DNA of 64,000 nt from Williamsia phyllosphaerae (lineage in GTDB: Bacteria; Actinomycetota; Actinomycetes; Mycobacteriales; Mycobacteriaceae). Numbering within the stretch: the first letter of the stretch is position 1; each line of letters begins with the position of its first letter. The stretch lies in assembly GCF_014635305.1 (NCBI RefSeq), contig NZ_BMCS01000001.1:1612001-1676000 (forward strand), in the 5' to 3' direction. Below the pieces are notes generated by a model, which did no database searches, was not told the DNA's origin, and saw nothing but the letters and a program-made list of their open reading frames with translations. The position numbers were made by a program, and so were the translations under genes. This document shows, in pieces, positions 52,073-61,148 of the stretch.

Positions 52073-52990
52073 TCAGTTCTCGGCGATGATCCGGGTTGCC
52101 ACCTGCATGGCCCGGTCGATGGGAACCGAGAAGCCGATCCCGATGTTGCCCGAACGCTGACCACCGTAGGTGGCGATGGCGGTGTTGACGCCGACGACCT
52201 GACCGTCCAGATTGACCAACGGCCCACCGGAATTGCCGGGGTTGATCGAGGCGTCGGTCTGGATCATGCCGCCCGCCCCGACCGTGGTCTGGCGACGATC
52301 GACCGCGCTCACGATGCCCGCGGTGACCGTGCCGCTCAGCCCCAGCGGGGACCCGACGGCCAGTACCGATTCACCGGTCCGCAGCGGAACCCCCGTGCCG
52401 AGTTGCGCTGCCGCGGGAGCCGAACCGCGGATCTCGAGGACAGCGATGTCGGCGGCGGGATCACTCCCGACCACCCGTGCCGGCACCTGACGCCCCGTCG
52501 ACAGACGCAGCGTCACCGACTCCTGCCCTTCGATCACGTGATGGTTGGTGATCACGTGACCCGCGGAGTCGATCGCGAACCCGGATCCGGCCGAACGGCC
52601 TGCGGTCACCTGCACCACGCTCGGCACGATCCGGCCGGCGGCGTACTCGGTGGCCCGCGGACCGGCGCCGGCGCCGGCGACAGCGGCTCGCGTCGAGTCG
52701 CCTGTGGGGCCGATGTCCGTCTGATCGAGAACGTAGGCCGTGCCGGTCCCCGCGAGCACGCTGAGCACCACGCACGTTGCGACCAGCGCGGTGCCGCGAC
52801 GACGGCCGGCCCGGTGTGGTCTCGCGTCCTCGGTGGGCGCCTCGATCGCCGGTGGTGGCGACAGCGGGGCCGGTGGTCGGAATGCCGTCATGGGCACGGC
52901 GGGTCGGTGCCCCGTGGGCACCGGGGTCGGTGCGGTGGGATCGGGTGGGAGGAAGTCGGGTCGGTACCCGGGGGGACGTTTCTGGATCAC
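52073..52990 (-). CDS. Membrane-anchored trypsin-like serine protease (S1C, HtrA-like, no PDZ)
   Basis: A 305-residue protease. A Pro-rich cytoplasmic N-terminus (about 1-65) precedes a single membrane segment (ALVATCVVLSVLAGTGTAYV), then the protease domain outside the membrane. The catalytic triad is His in ITNHHVIEG, Asp in AADIAVLEI and Ser in GNSGGPLV. The PDZ domain of typical HtrA/DegP proteins is missing because the chain ends soon after the protease domain. It is the last gene of the MoxR-DUF58-VWA transcript (32-bp gap), suggesting a cell-envelope quality-control role. Confidence 0.88.
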   Translation of the reverse strand: MIQKRPPGYRPDFLPPDPTAPTPVPTGHRPAVPMTAFRPPAPLSPPPAIEAPTEDARPHRAGRRRGTALVATCVVLSVLAGTGTAYVLDQTDIGPTGDSTRAAVAGAGAGPRATEYAAGRIVPSVVQVTAGRSAGSGFAIDSAGHVITNHHVIEGQESVTLRLSTGRQVPARVVGSDPAADIAVLEIRGSAPAAAQLGTGVPLRTGESVLAVGSPLGLSGTVTAGIVSAVDRRQTTVGAGGMIQTDASINPGNSGGPLVNLDGQVVGVNTAIATYGGQRSGNIGIGFSVPIDRAMQVATRIIAEN

Positions 52991-53022
52991 TGCGGTCCTC
53001 GATCTGTGGGTGGGGTGGGCGG

Positions 53023-54003
53023 TCAGATCAACCGGGAGAACCAGCGCAGCGACATCGCCGCCGCGGCGAGCCCCAGGAGGAGTCCCGAGACCGCGAACCA
53101 GGTCGTGACCTCACGGATCTCGGTGCGATAGCCGATCGACGACCCGATGTCGCGGTAGACGTCCTCGAGTTCGCCGCTGCTCTGCGCCGTGTACGCCTGC
53201 CCGCCGGTGTCGTCGGCCAGTCGCTCGAGGGTCGTGGTGTCGACGGGTACCGGCACGTCGAACCCGCCGGTGTCGAGAACCCCGTCGGGGGTGCCGTAGG
53301 CGATCGTCGACACCTCCACCTCGGCGGCCACGCTCGCCAGCGCCGACTCTGCGGGACTACGGCCGACCGTGTTCGACCCGTCCGAGAGCAGGACTATCCG
53401 TCCCGGTACGACCTCGTCGGGCGTCGACTCGTCGTCGTCGTCGTCGTCGGTGTCGAGGCGCTGGTCGATGGAGGCGATGGCGTCGAGCGAGGAGAAGACC
53501 GCTTCGCCGACGGCCGTGGCGCTCGACACGCCCAGTGACCGCAGGCTCGCCTTGGCCGCCGTGCGGTCGGTGCTCGGCGGTGAGACGAGATCCGCGGTAC
53601 CGGCGAACGCCACGACCCCCACGTTGAAGGTGGTCGGCAGGTCGTCGATGAAGTCCGATGCGGCGTCGATCGCCGCGGCCATCCGTGAGGGGGCGACGTC
53701 GGTGGCCTGCATGGACGCCGACGTGTCGATCGCCACCATCACGGTGGCGCGTTCACGGGGGATCGTGAAGGCGATCTCGGGTCGGGCGATCGCCATCGAC
53801 AACGCGGCGAAGGCCAGAACGATTGCCGCGGTGGGGAGGTGGCGGCGCCACGCGGGTCGCCGCGGAACCACTTTGTCCAGCATCGGCAACGCGGCGAAAC
53901 GCACCGCGTATCGGCGGCGCCGCCGGAGCATCACCACGTAGGCGACCGCAATGGCGACGACCGGGATGAGAAGGAGAAGCCCCAGGGGGCTGATGAAGGT
54001 CAC
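53023..54003 (-). CDS. VWA domain membrane protein (BatA-like)
   Basis: A 326-residue protein with two N-terminal membrane segments (LGLLLLIPVVAIAVAYVV, then LPTAAIVLAFAALSMAI), a VWA domain with the MIDAS motif AIDTSASM and a C-terminal membrane segment. The middle has an unusual run of acidic residues (DTDDDDDDESTPDE). It overlaps the DUF58 gene (GTGA at 54003). Such MoxR-DUF58-VWA sets assemble or chaperone protein complexes at the membrane. Confidence 0.9.
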   Translation of the reverse strand: MTFISPLGLLLLIPVVAIAVAYVVMLRRRRRYAVRFAALPMLDKVVPRRPAWRRHLPTAAIVLAFAALSMAIARPEIAFTIPRERATVMVAIDTSASMQATDVAPSRMAAAIDAASDFIDDLPTTFNVGVVAFAGTADLVSPPSTDRTAAKASLRSLGVSSATAVGEAVFSSLDAIASIDQRLDTDDDDDDESTPDEVVPGRIVLLSDGSNTVGRSPAESALASVAAEVEVSTIAYGTPDGVLDTGGFDVPVPVDTTTLERLADDTGGQAYTAQSSGELEDVYRDIGSSIGYRTEIREVTTWFAVSGLLLGLAAAAMSLRWFSRLI

Positions 54004-54887
54004 GAGCGGTTCCACCTCTGGACGAATCGGGCGAGTTCGAGCAACCAGTCCTGGTCGGTTCGCAACACGACGTGTTGGCACCCGGTCGACCGCACCGCGG
54101 CCGTGGTGTCGGAGCGGAATCGTCGTGCGGCAGAGTCGAAGGCGTGCCGCGTGCGACGATCCGACGTCGATATCTCCCGTTGACGACCGGACTCGGGGTC
54201 GACGAGCACGAGATGACCGACATCGGGGAGCGACAGGTCGCGGGGGTCGATGATCTCCACGACCACCACCTGGTTCCGTACGGCCATGCGCCGCAGCGCC
54301 CGCTCCCACGCGAAGGGGCGGTCGATCGCCCCGTCGGCACCGAGCAGATCCGAGACGATGACGCGGAGCCCGGGACGCCGTGCGCGGCGGGACAGTTCAT
54401 CGATCGCGGTGGTGAGGTCCACCTCGGCGACACCGTCCCGGGCCGGTTGGTCGGATGTCACGACGGCGCGTCGAGCGGCTTTCCGGGACGCCAGCGGACG
54501 GAGGTAGGCCATCCCGTCGACCGTCAGGCGCGCGACCCCCATCCGGTTCCCGGGCCCGTCGGTGAGGAGTCCGATCGCGCCGGCGACCTGCGCGGCGAGA
54601 TCGCCCTTCTCGGTGATGTCGGTGCCGAACGCCATGCTCGGCGTCTCGTCGAGGAGCACCCAGGTCTCGAGTTCGTGGTCGGCGCGCGGTCGCCAGACAT
54701 GCGGTTCCATCGACCGGGCGGTGACGTTCCAGTCGATCCGCCGGACGTCGTCGCCCGGCTGGTACCGGACGATCTCCTCGGCGACGCTGCCCGGGCCCAG
54801 CCGCACACCCTCGTTGTCGCCGTAGATCAACCCGGACACCCGCCGGCGCACCCGCAGCTCGAGATCTCCGAACGCGGTCAGCGTCAC
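54000..54887 (-). CDS. DUF58 domain protein
   Basis: A 295-residue protein with the DUF58 signature VRYQPGDDVRRIDWNVTAR and a VWA-like fold (LLDETPSMAFG). It usually acts with MoxR ATPases and VWA proteins in complex assembly. GTG start at 54887 behind GAGGAG, overlapping the MoxR stop (GTGA). Confidence 0.92.
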   Translation of the reverse strand: MTLTAFGDLELRVRRRVSGLIYGDNEGVRLGPGSVAEEIVRYQPGDDVRRIDWNVTARSMEPHVWRPRADHELETWVLLDETPSMAFGTDITEKGDLAAQVAGAIGLLTDGPGNRMGVARLTVDGMAYLRPLASRKAARRAVVTSDQPARDGVAEVDLTTAIDELSRRARRPGLRVIVSDLLGADGAIDRPFAWERALRRMAVRNQVVVVEIIDPRDLSLPDVGHLVLVDPESGRQREISTSDRRTRHAFDSAARRFRSDTTAAVRSTGCQHVVLRTDQDWLLELARFVQRWNRS

Positions 54888-55927
54888 GCCAGTCGCTCCT
54901 CGGCGTCGTCCTCGTGTGGCGCGATCCGCGGTGCGGGCACGGCGCGGACCACCACGTCGATCAGGTCCCGTGCGTCGATGTCGTCGGCCGACGCGTCGAA
55001 CGTCAGCACCAACCGGTGCGCCAGGACGTCGCCCGCGAGGTCCGCCACGTCGCCCGGCAACACGTAGTCACGGCCGCGGATCAACGCCAGGGCGCGCGAT
55101 GCCGCCAGCAGCCCGAGCGACCCTCGAGGGCTGACGCCGTACTCGAGGGCACCGACGAGACCGGGGAGTCCGTAGTCGGCGGGCGTTCGGGTGGCCATCA
55201 CCAGTCGGACGATGTAGTTCTCGATCGCGTGGTGGACGAACACCGCCGCGGCCGCCGCCTGTAGCTCGACCACGTCCTCGAGCTGCAGGATCGTCGAGGC
55301 CTGCGGCGCCGTGATGCCCATGCGCGAGATGATCGCCATCTCCTCCAACTCGCTCGGATGGCCGACGTCGACCTTGAGCAGGAAACGGTCGCGCTGCGCC
55401 TCGGGCAGGCGGTACACCCCGTCGGTCTCGATGGGGTTCTGCGTGGCGAGGACCAGGAACGGGTCGGGGAGGGCGAAAGTCCGTCCACCGATGCTGACCT
55501 GTTTCTCCGCCATCGCCTCCAGCAGCGCCGACTGCACCTTGGCCGGCGCCCGGTTGATCTCGTCGGCGAGGACGAGGTTGCCGAAGATGGGACCGAGCTC
55601 GATGTCGAAACTCTCCGTCGACGGCCGCCACACCCGGGTGCCGACGATGTCGCCGGGCATCAGGTCGGGGGTGAACTGCAGTCGTCGGAACTCCCCGCCG
55701 ACGACCTCGGCGAGGGTGCGGACGGCCAGGGTCTTCGCGACCCCGGGAACTCCTTCGAGCAGGACGTGTCCGCGGGCCAACAGACCCACGAGCATGCGTT
55801 CGACCATGGCGTCCTGGCCGACCACGACGCGCTTGACCTCGAAGAGGGCGCGCTCGACCCGGGCTCCCGCGGCCACCGGTGGGTCGACCGGGGTCGGTCG
55901 GGTCGTGCTGGTGAGGTGGTCGTTCAT
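54884..55927 (-). CDS. MoxR family AAA+ ATPase
   Basis: A 347-residue AAA+ protein with Walker A EGVPGVAKT, Walker B LVLADEINRAP, sensor I in LATQNPIE and Arg-finger region YRLPEAQRDRFLLK. It supplies ATP-driven remodelling to the DUF58/VWA partners encoded next. GAGGAG precedes the ATG at 55927; a longer upstream frame is not used. First gene of the four-gene operon, divergent from the two-component system. Confidence 0.93.
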   Translation of the reverse strand: MNDHLTSTTRPTPVDPPVAAGARVERALFEVKRVVVGQDAMVERMLVGLLARGHVLLEGVPGVAKTLAVRTLAEVVGGEFRRLQFTPDLMPGDIVGTRVWRPSTESFDIELGPIFGNLVLADEINRAPAKVQSALLEAMAEKQVSIGGRTFALPDPFLVLATQNPIETDGVYRLPEAQRDRFLLKVDVGHPSELEEMAIISRMGITAPQASTILQLEDVVELQAAAAAVFVHHAIENYIVRLVMATRTPADYGLPGLVGALEYGVSPRGSLGLLAASRALALIRGRDYVLPGDVADLAGDVLAHRLVLTFDASADDIDARDLIDVVVRAVPAPRIAPHEDDAEERLA

Positions 55928-56073
55928 CTGGAGGCTCCTCGAGGATTGCCGATCGGCGGGTGACGCAGTGAGCCCAGTGGACCCGTGACATGCGAAAACC
56001 AGTGGAAAAGCCACCGAAAGGCGAGCGAAAGAGCAGTCGTCGCTCCTGGTGAGCCCCGCTATCGTGGGGTGCC

Positions 56074-56766
56074 ATGAGGTTGTTGATCGTGGAGGACGAA
56101 GAGGGGTTGGTCAGTGCGCTGAGCATCGGGCTGCGGCGTGAGGGGTACGCCGTCGACATCTCACTGACGTGTGCCGACGCCTACGCCAAGCTCGCCGTGC
56201 ACGCCTACGATCTCGTCCTGCTCGACGTCAACCTGCCCGACGGCGACGGCTTCACACTCGCACAGCGTGTCCGAGAAGGGTTGGTGCCCAGCGAATCCGG
56301 TCCTGATGTCCGCGTCCTCATGCTCACCGCCCGCGGCGGACTGCCGGACCGGGTCCGCGGGCTGGACGTGGGCGCCGACGACTACGTCGTCAAACCCTTT
56401 GCCCTCGCCGAACTCTCGGCCCGGATCCGCGCGCTGCTGCGCCGCGAGGTGGTCCGGTCCTCGACGGTGGCCAAGGTCGGAGACATCACCCTCGACCCCG
56501 CGCGTCAGCTCGTGCACCGGGGTGGCCGGGAGGTGGGTCTGACGCTCAAGGAGTTCGCGGTGCTGCGCTACCTGATGAGCAAGCCCGACCACCTGATCTC
56601 CGCCGAGGAGCTGCTCCGACACGTCTGGGACGAGAACGCCGACCCGTTCACACAGACGGTCCGGGTCACGGTGGGCACGCTGCGGCGCAAGCTCAGCGTC
56701 GGTTCCGAGACGCCGGCGATCGAGACCATGATCGGGCGCGGTTACCGGTTGCGGAAGACCGCGTGA
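56074..56766 (+). CDS. OmpR/PhoP-type response regulator
   Basis: A 230-residue response regulator. The receiver has acidic residues at 7-9 (VEDEE), phospho-acceptor Asp51 in LLDVNLPDG and Lys in VVKPF. The C-terminal winged helix ends in RVTVGTLRRKLSVG and IGRGYRLRKTA. It overlaps the kinase gene by 4 bp. It is divergent, 146 bp, from the MoxR-protease operon and may control it. Confidence 0.93.
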   Translation: MRLLIVEDEEGLVSALSIGLRREGYAVDISLTCADAYAKLAVHAYDLVLLDVNLPDGDGFTLAQRVREGLVPSESGPDVRVLMLTARGGLPDRVRGLDVGADDYVVKPFALAELSARIRALLRREVVRSSTVAKVGDITLDPARQLVHRGGREVGLTLKEFAVLRYLMSKPDHLISAEELLRHVWDENADPFTQTVRVTVGTLRRKLSVGSETPAIETMIGRGYRLRKTA

Positions 56767-58025
56767 CCGCCCGCCCCGGGTGGGTTCGAACCATCCGGGT
56801 ACGACTCGCGCTGTTCACCTCGGCCCTGCTGTTCATCGTCACCGCCGCGATCCTCGCCGCGGTCTACCTGACGCTGTCGCACACCATCGAGGCCGGCCCT
56901 CTCGACGAGGTCACGGTGAAGAAGTTCACCAAGACCGCCGGTGGGACAATCCAATACAAGGCAGGCGAGCAGTTCCAGGCCGCCGATCTGCAGAGCGTGC
57001 AGAAGGCGGTCAACCAGAACACCCTCGACACCCTCCGCAACGCATCGGTGGTGGCGTTGGTGGTCATCTTCGGGCTCAGCCTGCTGATCGGTTGGTTCGT
57101 CGCCGGGCGTCTCCTGCGTCCGCTCGGACGTATCACCGACACCGCCCGGGAGATCACCGCGACCGACCTGAGCCGTCGCATAGCTGCGTCGGGACCGACC
57201 GACGAACTCAAGACCCTCGCCGACACCATCGACCACATGCTCGATCGGCTGGAGACGGCTTTTCGGACCGAGCGGAATCTGGTCGAGGACGTGAGTCACG
57301 AGTTGCGAAATCCCGTGGCGGTCATCCAGGCGAATGTCGAGGCGGTGCTGGCCGACGACCAGTCGAGTGCCGCCGAACGCGCCGATGCGATGGCGATCAT
57401 CACTCGGGCCACGGCTCGGATGACGCGCCTGCTCGAGGATCTCCTGGCCACGGCGCGACGACGGTCAGGAGCGTTCACCGACCACGAACTCGATCTCGCG
57501 AGCCTCGTCACCGACACCGCCGAGGAGTACCGCTTCCCCGCGGAGGAACGTTCACTCGATCTGGTGGTGCGGGCCCCGACCGGACCAATCGTCTACGCCG
57601 AGCCGGAGTCCCTGGGCCGCGCCATTGGCAACCTGATGTCGAACGCGATCCGGTTGGCCCCCAGCGGATCGACGATCACGGTCGCGGTCGGCAGCCAGGC
57701 CGGTTGGTCGTGGACCGCGGTCCGCGATGCCGGTCCGGGGATCGCGGAGTCGGAGCAGCAGTTGGTGTTCGAGCGCTTCCGGCGCGCGAGCACCGGTGAA
57801 CAATCCGAGAGCCGTCGGCGGGGGAGCGGTTTGGGCCTGACCATCGCCCGACAGATCGTCGAGAGCCATGAGGGCCGAATGACGCTGTTCAGCGCAGTGG
57901 GCGTGGGGAGCACCTTCGTCATCTGGTTGCCCGATCGCGCGATCGCGGGCGGCGTGGAACGCGAACCCACCCCACCGACGGTCAATCCGCTTCCGGCCGT
58001 GACCGATCAGACGTCACGTCCATGA
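56763..58025 (+). CDS. Sensor histidine kinase
   Basis: A 420-residue membrane kinase. Membrane segments at about 14-38 and 96-118 flank a short extracellular loop of about 55 residues, followed by HAMP, HisKA with phospho-His179 in DVSHELRNP, and an ATPase domain with N-box GRAIGNLMSNAIRL, G1 DAGPGIAE and G2 GSGLGLTIA. It starts at a GTG overlapping the regulator stop. The stimulus is unknown; the small sensor loop suggests membrane or protein-partner sensing. Its 3' end overlaps the convergent cupin gene by 19 bp. Confidence 0.92.
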   Translation: MTARPGWVRTIRVRLALFTSALLFIVTAAILAAVYLTLSHTIEAGPLDEVTVKKFTKTAGGTIQYKAGEQFQAADLQSVQKAVNQNTLDTLRNASVVALVVIFGLSLLIGWFVAGRLLRPLGRITDTAREITATDLSRRIAASGPTDELKTLADTIDHMLDRLETAFRTERNLVEDVSHELRNPVAVIQANVEAVLADDQSSAAERADAMAIITRATARMTRLLEDLLATARRRSGAFTDHELDLASLVTDTAEEYRFPAEERSLDLVVRAPTGPIVYAEPESLGRAIGNLMSNAIRLAPSGSTITVAVGSQAGWSWTAVRDAGPGIAESEQQLVFERFRRASTGEQSESRRRGSGLGLTIARQIVESHEGRMTLFSAVGVGSTFVIWLPDRAIAGGVEREPTPPTVNPLPAVTDQTSRP

Positions 58026-58414
58026 CGGAGGTATTCATCGTCGGTGACGTGCTCCAGCCAGGTGACGACCTCGCCTCGGTCGTCTGCCTCCTGGATGGCG
58101 ACATGGGCCATGAACCGCTCTGACGTCGCTCCGTGCCAGTGGATCTCGCCCGGTTCGATGTAGACGACGTCACCGGGCCGGATTTCCTGGACACCGTCCG
58201 TGGTCGCGACCAGTCCGATGCCGTCGGTGACGTACAGGGTCTGGCCCTTCGGGTGGTGGTGCCAGGCGGTGCGTGCACCGGGTGCGAAACGCACGTGCGC
58301 GCACGCCACCGCGGATTGCTCGTCGTTGTTCCGGATGCCGTCGATCTGCACGGTGCCGGTGAACCAGTCCTCGGGGCCGGCCCCCGTCTGTCCGCTGCTC
58401 TGAGTGAACTTCAT
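58007..58414 (-). CDS. Cupin domain protein
   Basis: A 135-residue single cupin. Metal ligands are in AWHHHPKGQTLYV (motif 1, H-x-H and Glu/Gln position occupied by Gln) and IEPGEIHWHGA (motif 2 His). Small cupins of this type often accompany carboxymuconolactone decarboxylase-like reactions or act in quinone/carbonyl detoxification. AAGGAG precedes the ATG. It is divergent from the TetR gene at 58512 with two matching operators between them. Confidence 0.87.
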   Translation of the reverse strand: MKFTQSSGQTGAGPEDWFTGTVQIDGIRNNDEQSAVACAHVRFAPGARTAWHHHPKGQTLYVTDGIGLVATTDGVQEIRPGDVVYIEPGEIHWHGATSERFMAHVAIQEADDRGEVVTWLEHVTDDEYLRHGRDV

Positions 58415-58431
58415 TCCGATTCTCCTTCGTT

Positions 58432-58450
58432 GCGGATACTTCGTATCCGC
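58432..58450. promoter_or_regulatory. TetR operator 1, GCGGATAC-N3-GTATCCGC
   Basis: A perfect 8+8 inverted repeat with TTC spacer, 18 bp upstream of the cupin start. It is the strongest palindrome in the divergent cupin/TetR region. Confidence 0.75.
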
Positions 58451-58472
58451 TTATGACGACGGTAGCACGCAA

Positions 58473-58491
58473 ACGGATGCCCGGTATCCGC
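58473..58491. promoter_or_regulatory. TetR operator 2, imperfect copy
   Basis: ACGGATGC-CCG-GTATCCGC has the same right arm and spacing as operator 1 with two mismatches in the left arm. It lies 21 bp before the TetR start. Confidence 0.65.
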
Positions 58492-58511
58492 TTGGGGGGT
58501 ACTCTTCGTCC

Positions 58512-59183
58512 ATGACCGCCCGAGGCGATGGCACCCTGCGGCGAGATGCCGCGCAGAACCGTGATCGGCTGTTGGCCGCGGCGGGTGAACTCTTCGCCGA
58601 ACGTGGCCTGACGGTCACCCTGAACGACATCGCACATCGCGCGGGTGTCGGTGTCGGGACCGCCTACCGGCGGTTCGCGAACAAAGAGGCGGTCATCGAC
58701 GCCCTCTTCGAGGAGCAGCTCCGCGACATCGCGGCGCTGGCCGAGGAGGCGCTGGCGGAGCCCGACGCGTGGGTCGCGTTGGTCCGGTTCATCGAGCAGT
58801 CGCTCGACAAGCAGTTCGGTGACCGGGGGCTCAACGAGTTGATGAACGCCCCGGCGTTGGGGCTCGACCGCATCGACGCCGCACGCGATGAGATCGCCCC
58901 ACTCCTGACGAAGCTGGTCGAGAGAGCCGTGGCGGAGGGGGTGGTGCGACCGGACTTCGATCAGAGCGACATCATCGTCCTCCAGCTCGCGCTCTCGTCG
59001 ATCATGCACAGCTCACGTGCCGTCGCCCCGGAACTCTACCGACGCCACCTCACCATCTTTCTCGACGGCATCAAGGTCGACCGTGCGGGATTCACCCGGC
59101 TGCCCGTCGAGGCCATGAGCTCGGAGCAGACCCACGTCGCGATGACAGGTCGACGCGACGCAACGCCGGTCACCGGGTCGTGA
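58512..59183 (+). CDS. TetR/AcrR family transcriptional regulator
   Basis: A 223-residue TetR protein. HTH LNDIAHRAGVGVGTAYRRFAN, split here as LNDIAHRAGVG and VGTAYRRFANKE, then a SACE_7040-type C-terminal domain. It starts at the ATG at 58512. The GCGGATAC palindromes upstream of it and of the divergent cupin gene are its likely operators. Its 3' end overlaps the convergent SDR gene by 14 bp. Confidence 0.88.
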   Translation: MTARGDGTLRRDAAQNRDRLLAAAGELFAERGLTVTLNDIAHRAGVGVGTAYRRFANKEAVIDALFEEQLRDIAALAEEALAEPDAWVALVRFIEQSLDKQFGDRGLNELMNAPALGLDRIDAARDEIAPLLTKLVERAVAEGVVRPDFDQSDIIVLQLALSSIMHSSRAVAPELYRRHLTIFLDGIKVDRAGFTRLPVEAMSSEQTHVAMTGRRDATPVTGS

Positions 59184-59976
59184 ACATCGCCTTCAGGAGG
59201 CGGTCGACAACGGGGCCCGGGAGGTAATGCAGGAGTGACCGTCGCAGGTCCGCGCGCACGGAGTAGTGCGCGCGTGGGCGCGTGCTGGTCGCCGCCGTCC
59301 ACACGACCTCGGCCAGCACCGCCAGGTCGTGTGCGCGCGACTGCTCCTTGACCGCGAGGGCGCCCACCCGCCCGATGAGGTCGGGGAACAGCGTGGAACG
59401 GCTCCTGGCGTGGTCGAAAGCGGCATCGATTCCGTTGACCATGTCGGTCCGGAAGGGGCCGGGTCGGATGGTGCTGACCGGGATGTCGAGGAACATCAGC
59501 TCTCGCCGGAGCGCGTCGGAGTACGCCTCGACGGCGTGCTTGGTGATGGCATAGGGCCCGTTGAGCATGAGTGCCTTCTGCCAACCGGTTTCGGAACTGA
59601 TGGTGATCACCCGTCCACGTCCACGCCGGATCAGCGGGAATGCGGCTTTCACCACCCGATACGTGCCGAGCAGGTTGACGTCGATCAGCTGGCGCAGTTC
59701 GCTCTCATCGATCTCTACGACAGATCCCACGCGCATGATGCCTGCAAAGGTGACGACGGCATCGAGTCCGTTCGGCGCGTGGCGTTCTGCGTCGGCCATC
59801 GCAACGTCGACCGATTCGGTGTCGGTCACGTCCATCTCGAAAGGGATCACCCCGGGCGTGGCTGCCGGTTTCGTGAGGTCTGCTGCGAGAACCGTCCATC
59901 CGCGATCGGCGAACACGGTGGCGGTCGCGCCGCCGAGTCCTCCGCCGGCGCCGGTGATCAGGACGGTCCCGGTCAT
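59170..59976 (-). CDS. SDR family oxidoreductase
   Basis: A 268-residue classical SDR. Cofactor motif GAGGGLGGATA, DVTD, AGIMRVG, catalytic Ser in TISSETG and Tyr-Lys in YAITKHAVE. The ATG overlaps the stop of the flavin oxidoreductase (ATGA). Being third in a TetR-OYE-SDR transcript, it probably acts on the same enone- or steroid-like substrate. Confidence 0.9.
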   Translation of the reverse strand: MTGTVLITGAGGGLGGATATVFADRGWTVLAADLTKPAATPGVIPFEMDVTDTESVDVAMADAERHAPNGLDAVVTFAGIMRVGSVVEIDESELRQLIDVNLLGTYRVVKAAFPLIRRGRGRVITISSETGWQKALMLNGPYAITKHAVEAYSDALRRELMFLDIPVSTIRPGPFRTDMVNGIDAAFDHARSRSTLFPDLIGRVGALAVKEQSRAHDLAVLAEVVWTAATSTRPRAHYSVRADLRRSLLHYLPGPVVDRLLKAMFTTR

Positions 59977-61148
59977 CGGGCCTGCGCGGTGTCGGCGGCG
60001 AGAATGCAGTGCGTTCGCGAGTAGATGGTGGGCATGCACTCGTTGCAGTGCGTGCACAGGGAACGGGTGGTGCGCTCGGCCTGCAATCGATTGATCAGAT
60101 CTGGTTGTCGGAGCAGGGCCCGGGCCATGGCCACGTACTCGAACCCCTCGTCCATCGCGAGATCCATTGTCTCCGTCGTCGTGATCCCGCCGAGCAGGAT
60201 CAACGGCATCGTCAACTCGTGCCGGAACTGGCGAGCCATGTCGAGGAGAAACGCCTCGCGGTAGGGGTATTCGCGAAGGAACGGCCCGGCCAGTCGCATG
60301 GCCCAGCCCATCGGCGGCGGAAAGGCTTTCGCGAACGACTTCCTCGGGGCGTCACCGCGGAAGAGGTACATGGGGTTGAGCAGCGAACTCCCGGCGGTGA
60401 GTTCGAGCGCGTCGGCGGCGCCGTCGTCCTGGATCCACCGTGCGACCTGCAGGCTCTCGTCGATCTGCAGTCCGAGGGAGATCCCGTCCTCCATGCCGAG
60501 TTTGACGGTGACGGCCAGTCGGTCGCCAACCCGGTCGCGCACCGCTCTGGTGATCTCGCGAGCGAGCCGGGCCCGGTTGACCAGCGACCCGCCGTACTCG
60601 TCGCGACGGTGGTTGAGCAGTGGACTGAGGAAGGAACTGGCCAGGTAGTTGTGCCCGCAGTGGATCTCGACTGCGTCGAAGCCCGCGCTCTCGGCGAAGC
60701 CGGCGGCATCAGCATGGGCGCGGACGATGTCCCTCAGGTCGGCGGCATCGGGCCTGTGGGTCATGCGCATGCTGAGCGGACTCAACAGGCGTGTCGGCGA
60801 CAACGCCGGAGCCCGGTTCGAGGCCGCGTTGGCGACGGGGCCCGCGTGCCCGATCTGCGCGCTGACCGCAGCGCCCTCGGCGTGGACGGCATCGGTCAGG
60901 CGTTGAAGTCCCGGGACGGCGTCGGGGCGCATCCAGATCTGGTGGCGGTCGGTGCGTCCACCGGGTGTGACGGCGCAGTACGCGACGGTGGTCATCGCGA
61001 CCCCGCCCGCGGCCGGAGCCCGGTGATAGTCGATCAGGTCGTCGGTGACGAGCGCATCGGGGGTGCGCCCTTCGAAGGTCGCTGCCTTGATGATCTTGTT
61101 GCGCAACCGGACCGGGCCGAGAGTGGTCGGTTCGAAGACGCTGCTCAT
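59973..61148 (-). CDS. NADH:flavin oxidoreductase, Old Yellow Enzyme family
   Basis: A 391-residue FMN TIM-barrel enzyme. It begins LGPVRLRNKIIKAATFEGRT (split), has SAQIGHAG, the substrate-binding His-Asn pair in IHCGHNYLASSFLSP and FMN-phosphate region ILLGGITT. A C-terminal Cys motif CTHCNECMPTIY resembles the iron-sulfur motif of multidomain 2,4-dienoyl-CoA reductase-like OYEs, but the chain ends there without the second flavin domain. It would reduce an activated C=C bond. ATGA overlaps on both sides. Confidence 0.9.
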   Translation of the reverse strand: MSSVFEPTTLGPVRLRNKIIKAATFEGRTPDALVTDDLIDYHRAPAAGGVAMTTVAYCAVTPGGRTDRHQIWMRPDAVPGLQRLTDAVHAEGAAVSAQIGHAGPVANAASNRAPALSPTRLLSPLSMRMTHRPDAADLRDIVRAHADAAGFAESAGFDAVEIHCGHNYLASSFLSPLLNHRRDEYGGSLVNRARLAREITRAVRDRVGDRLAVTVKLGMEDGISLGLQIDESLQVARWIQDDGAADALELTAGSSLLNPMYLFRGDAPRKSFAKAFPPPMGWAMRLAGPFLREYPYREAFLLDMARQFRHELTMPLILLGGITTTETMDLAMDEGFEYVAMARALLRQPDLINRLQAERTTRSLCTHCNECMPTIYSRTHCILAADTAQAR

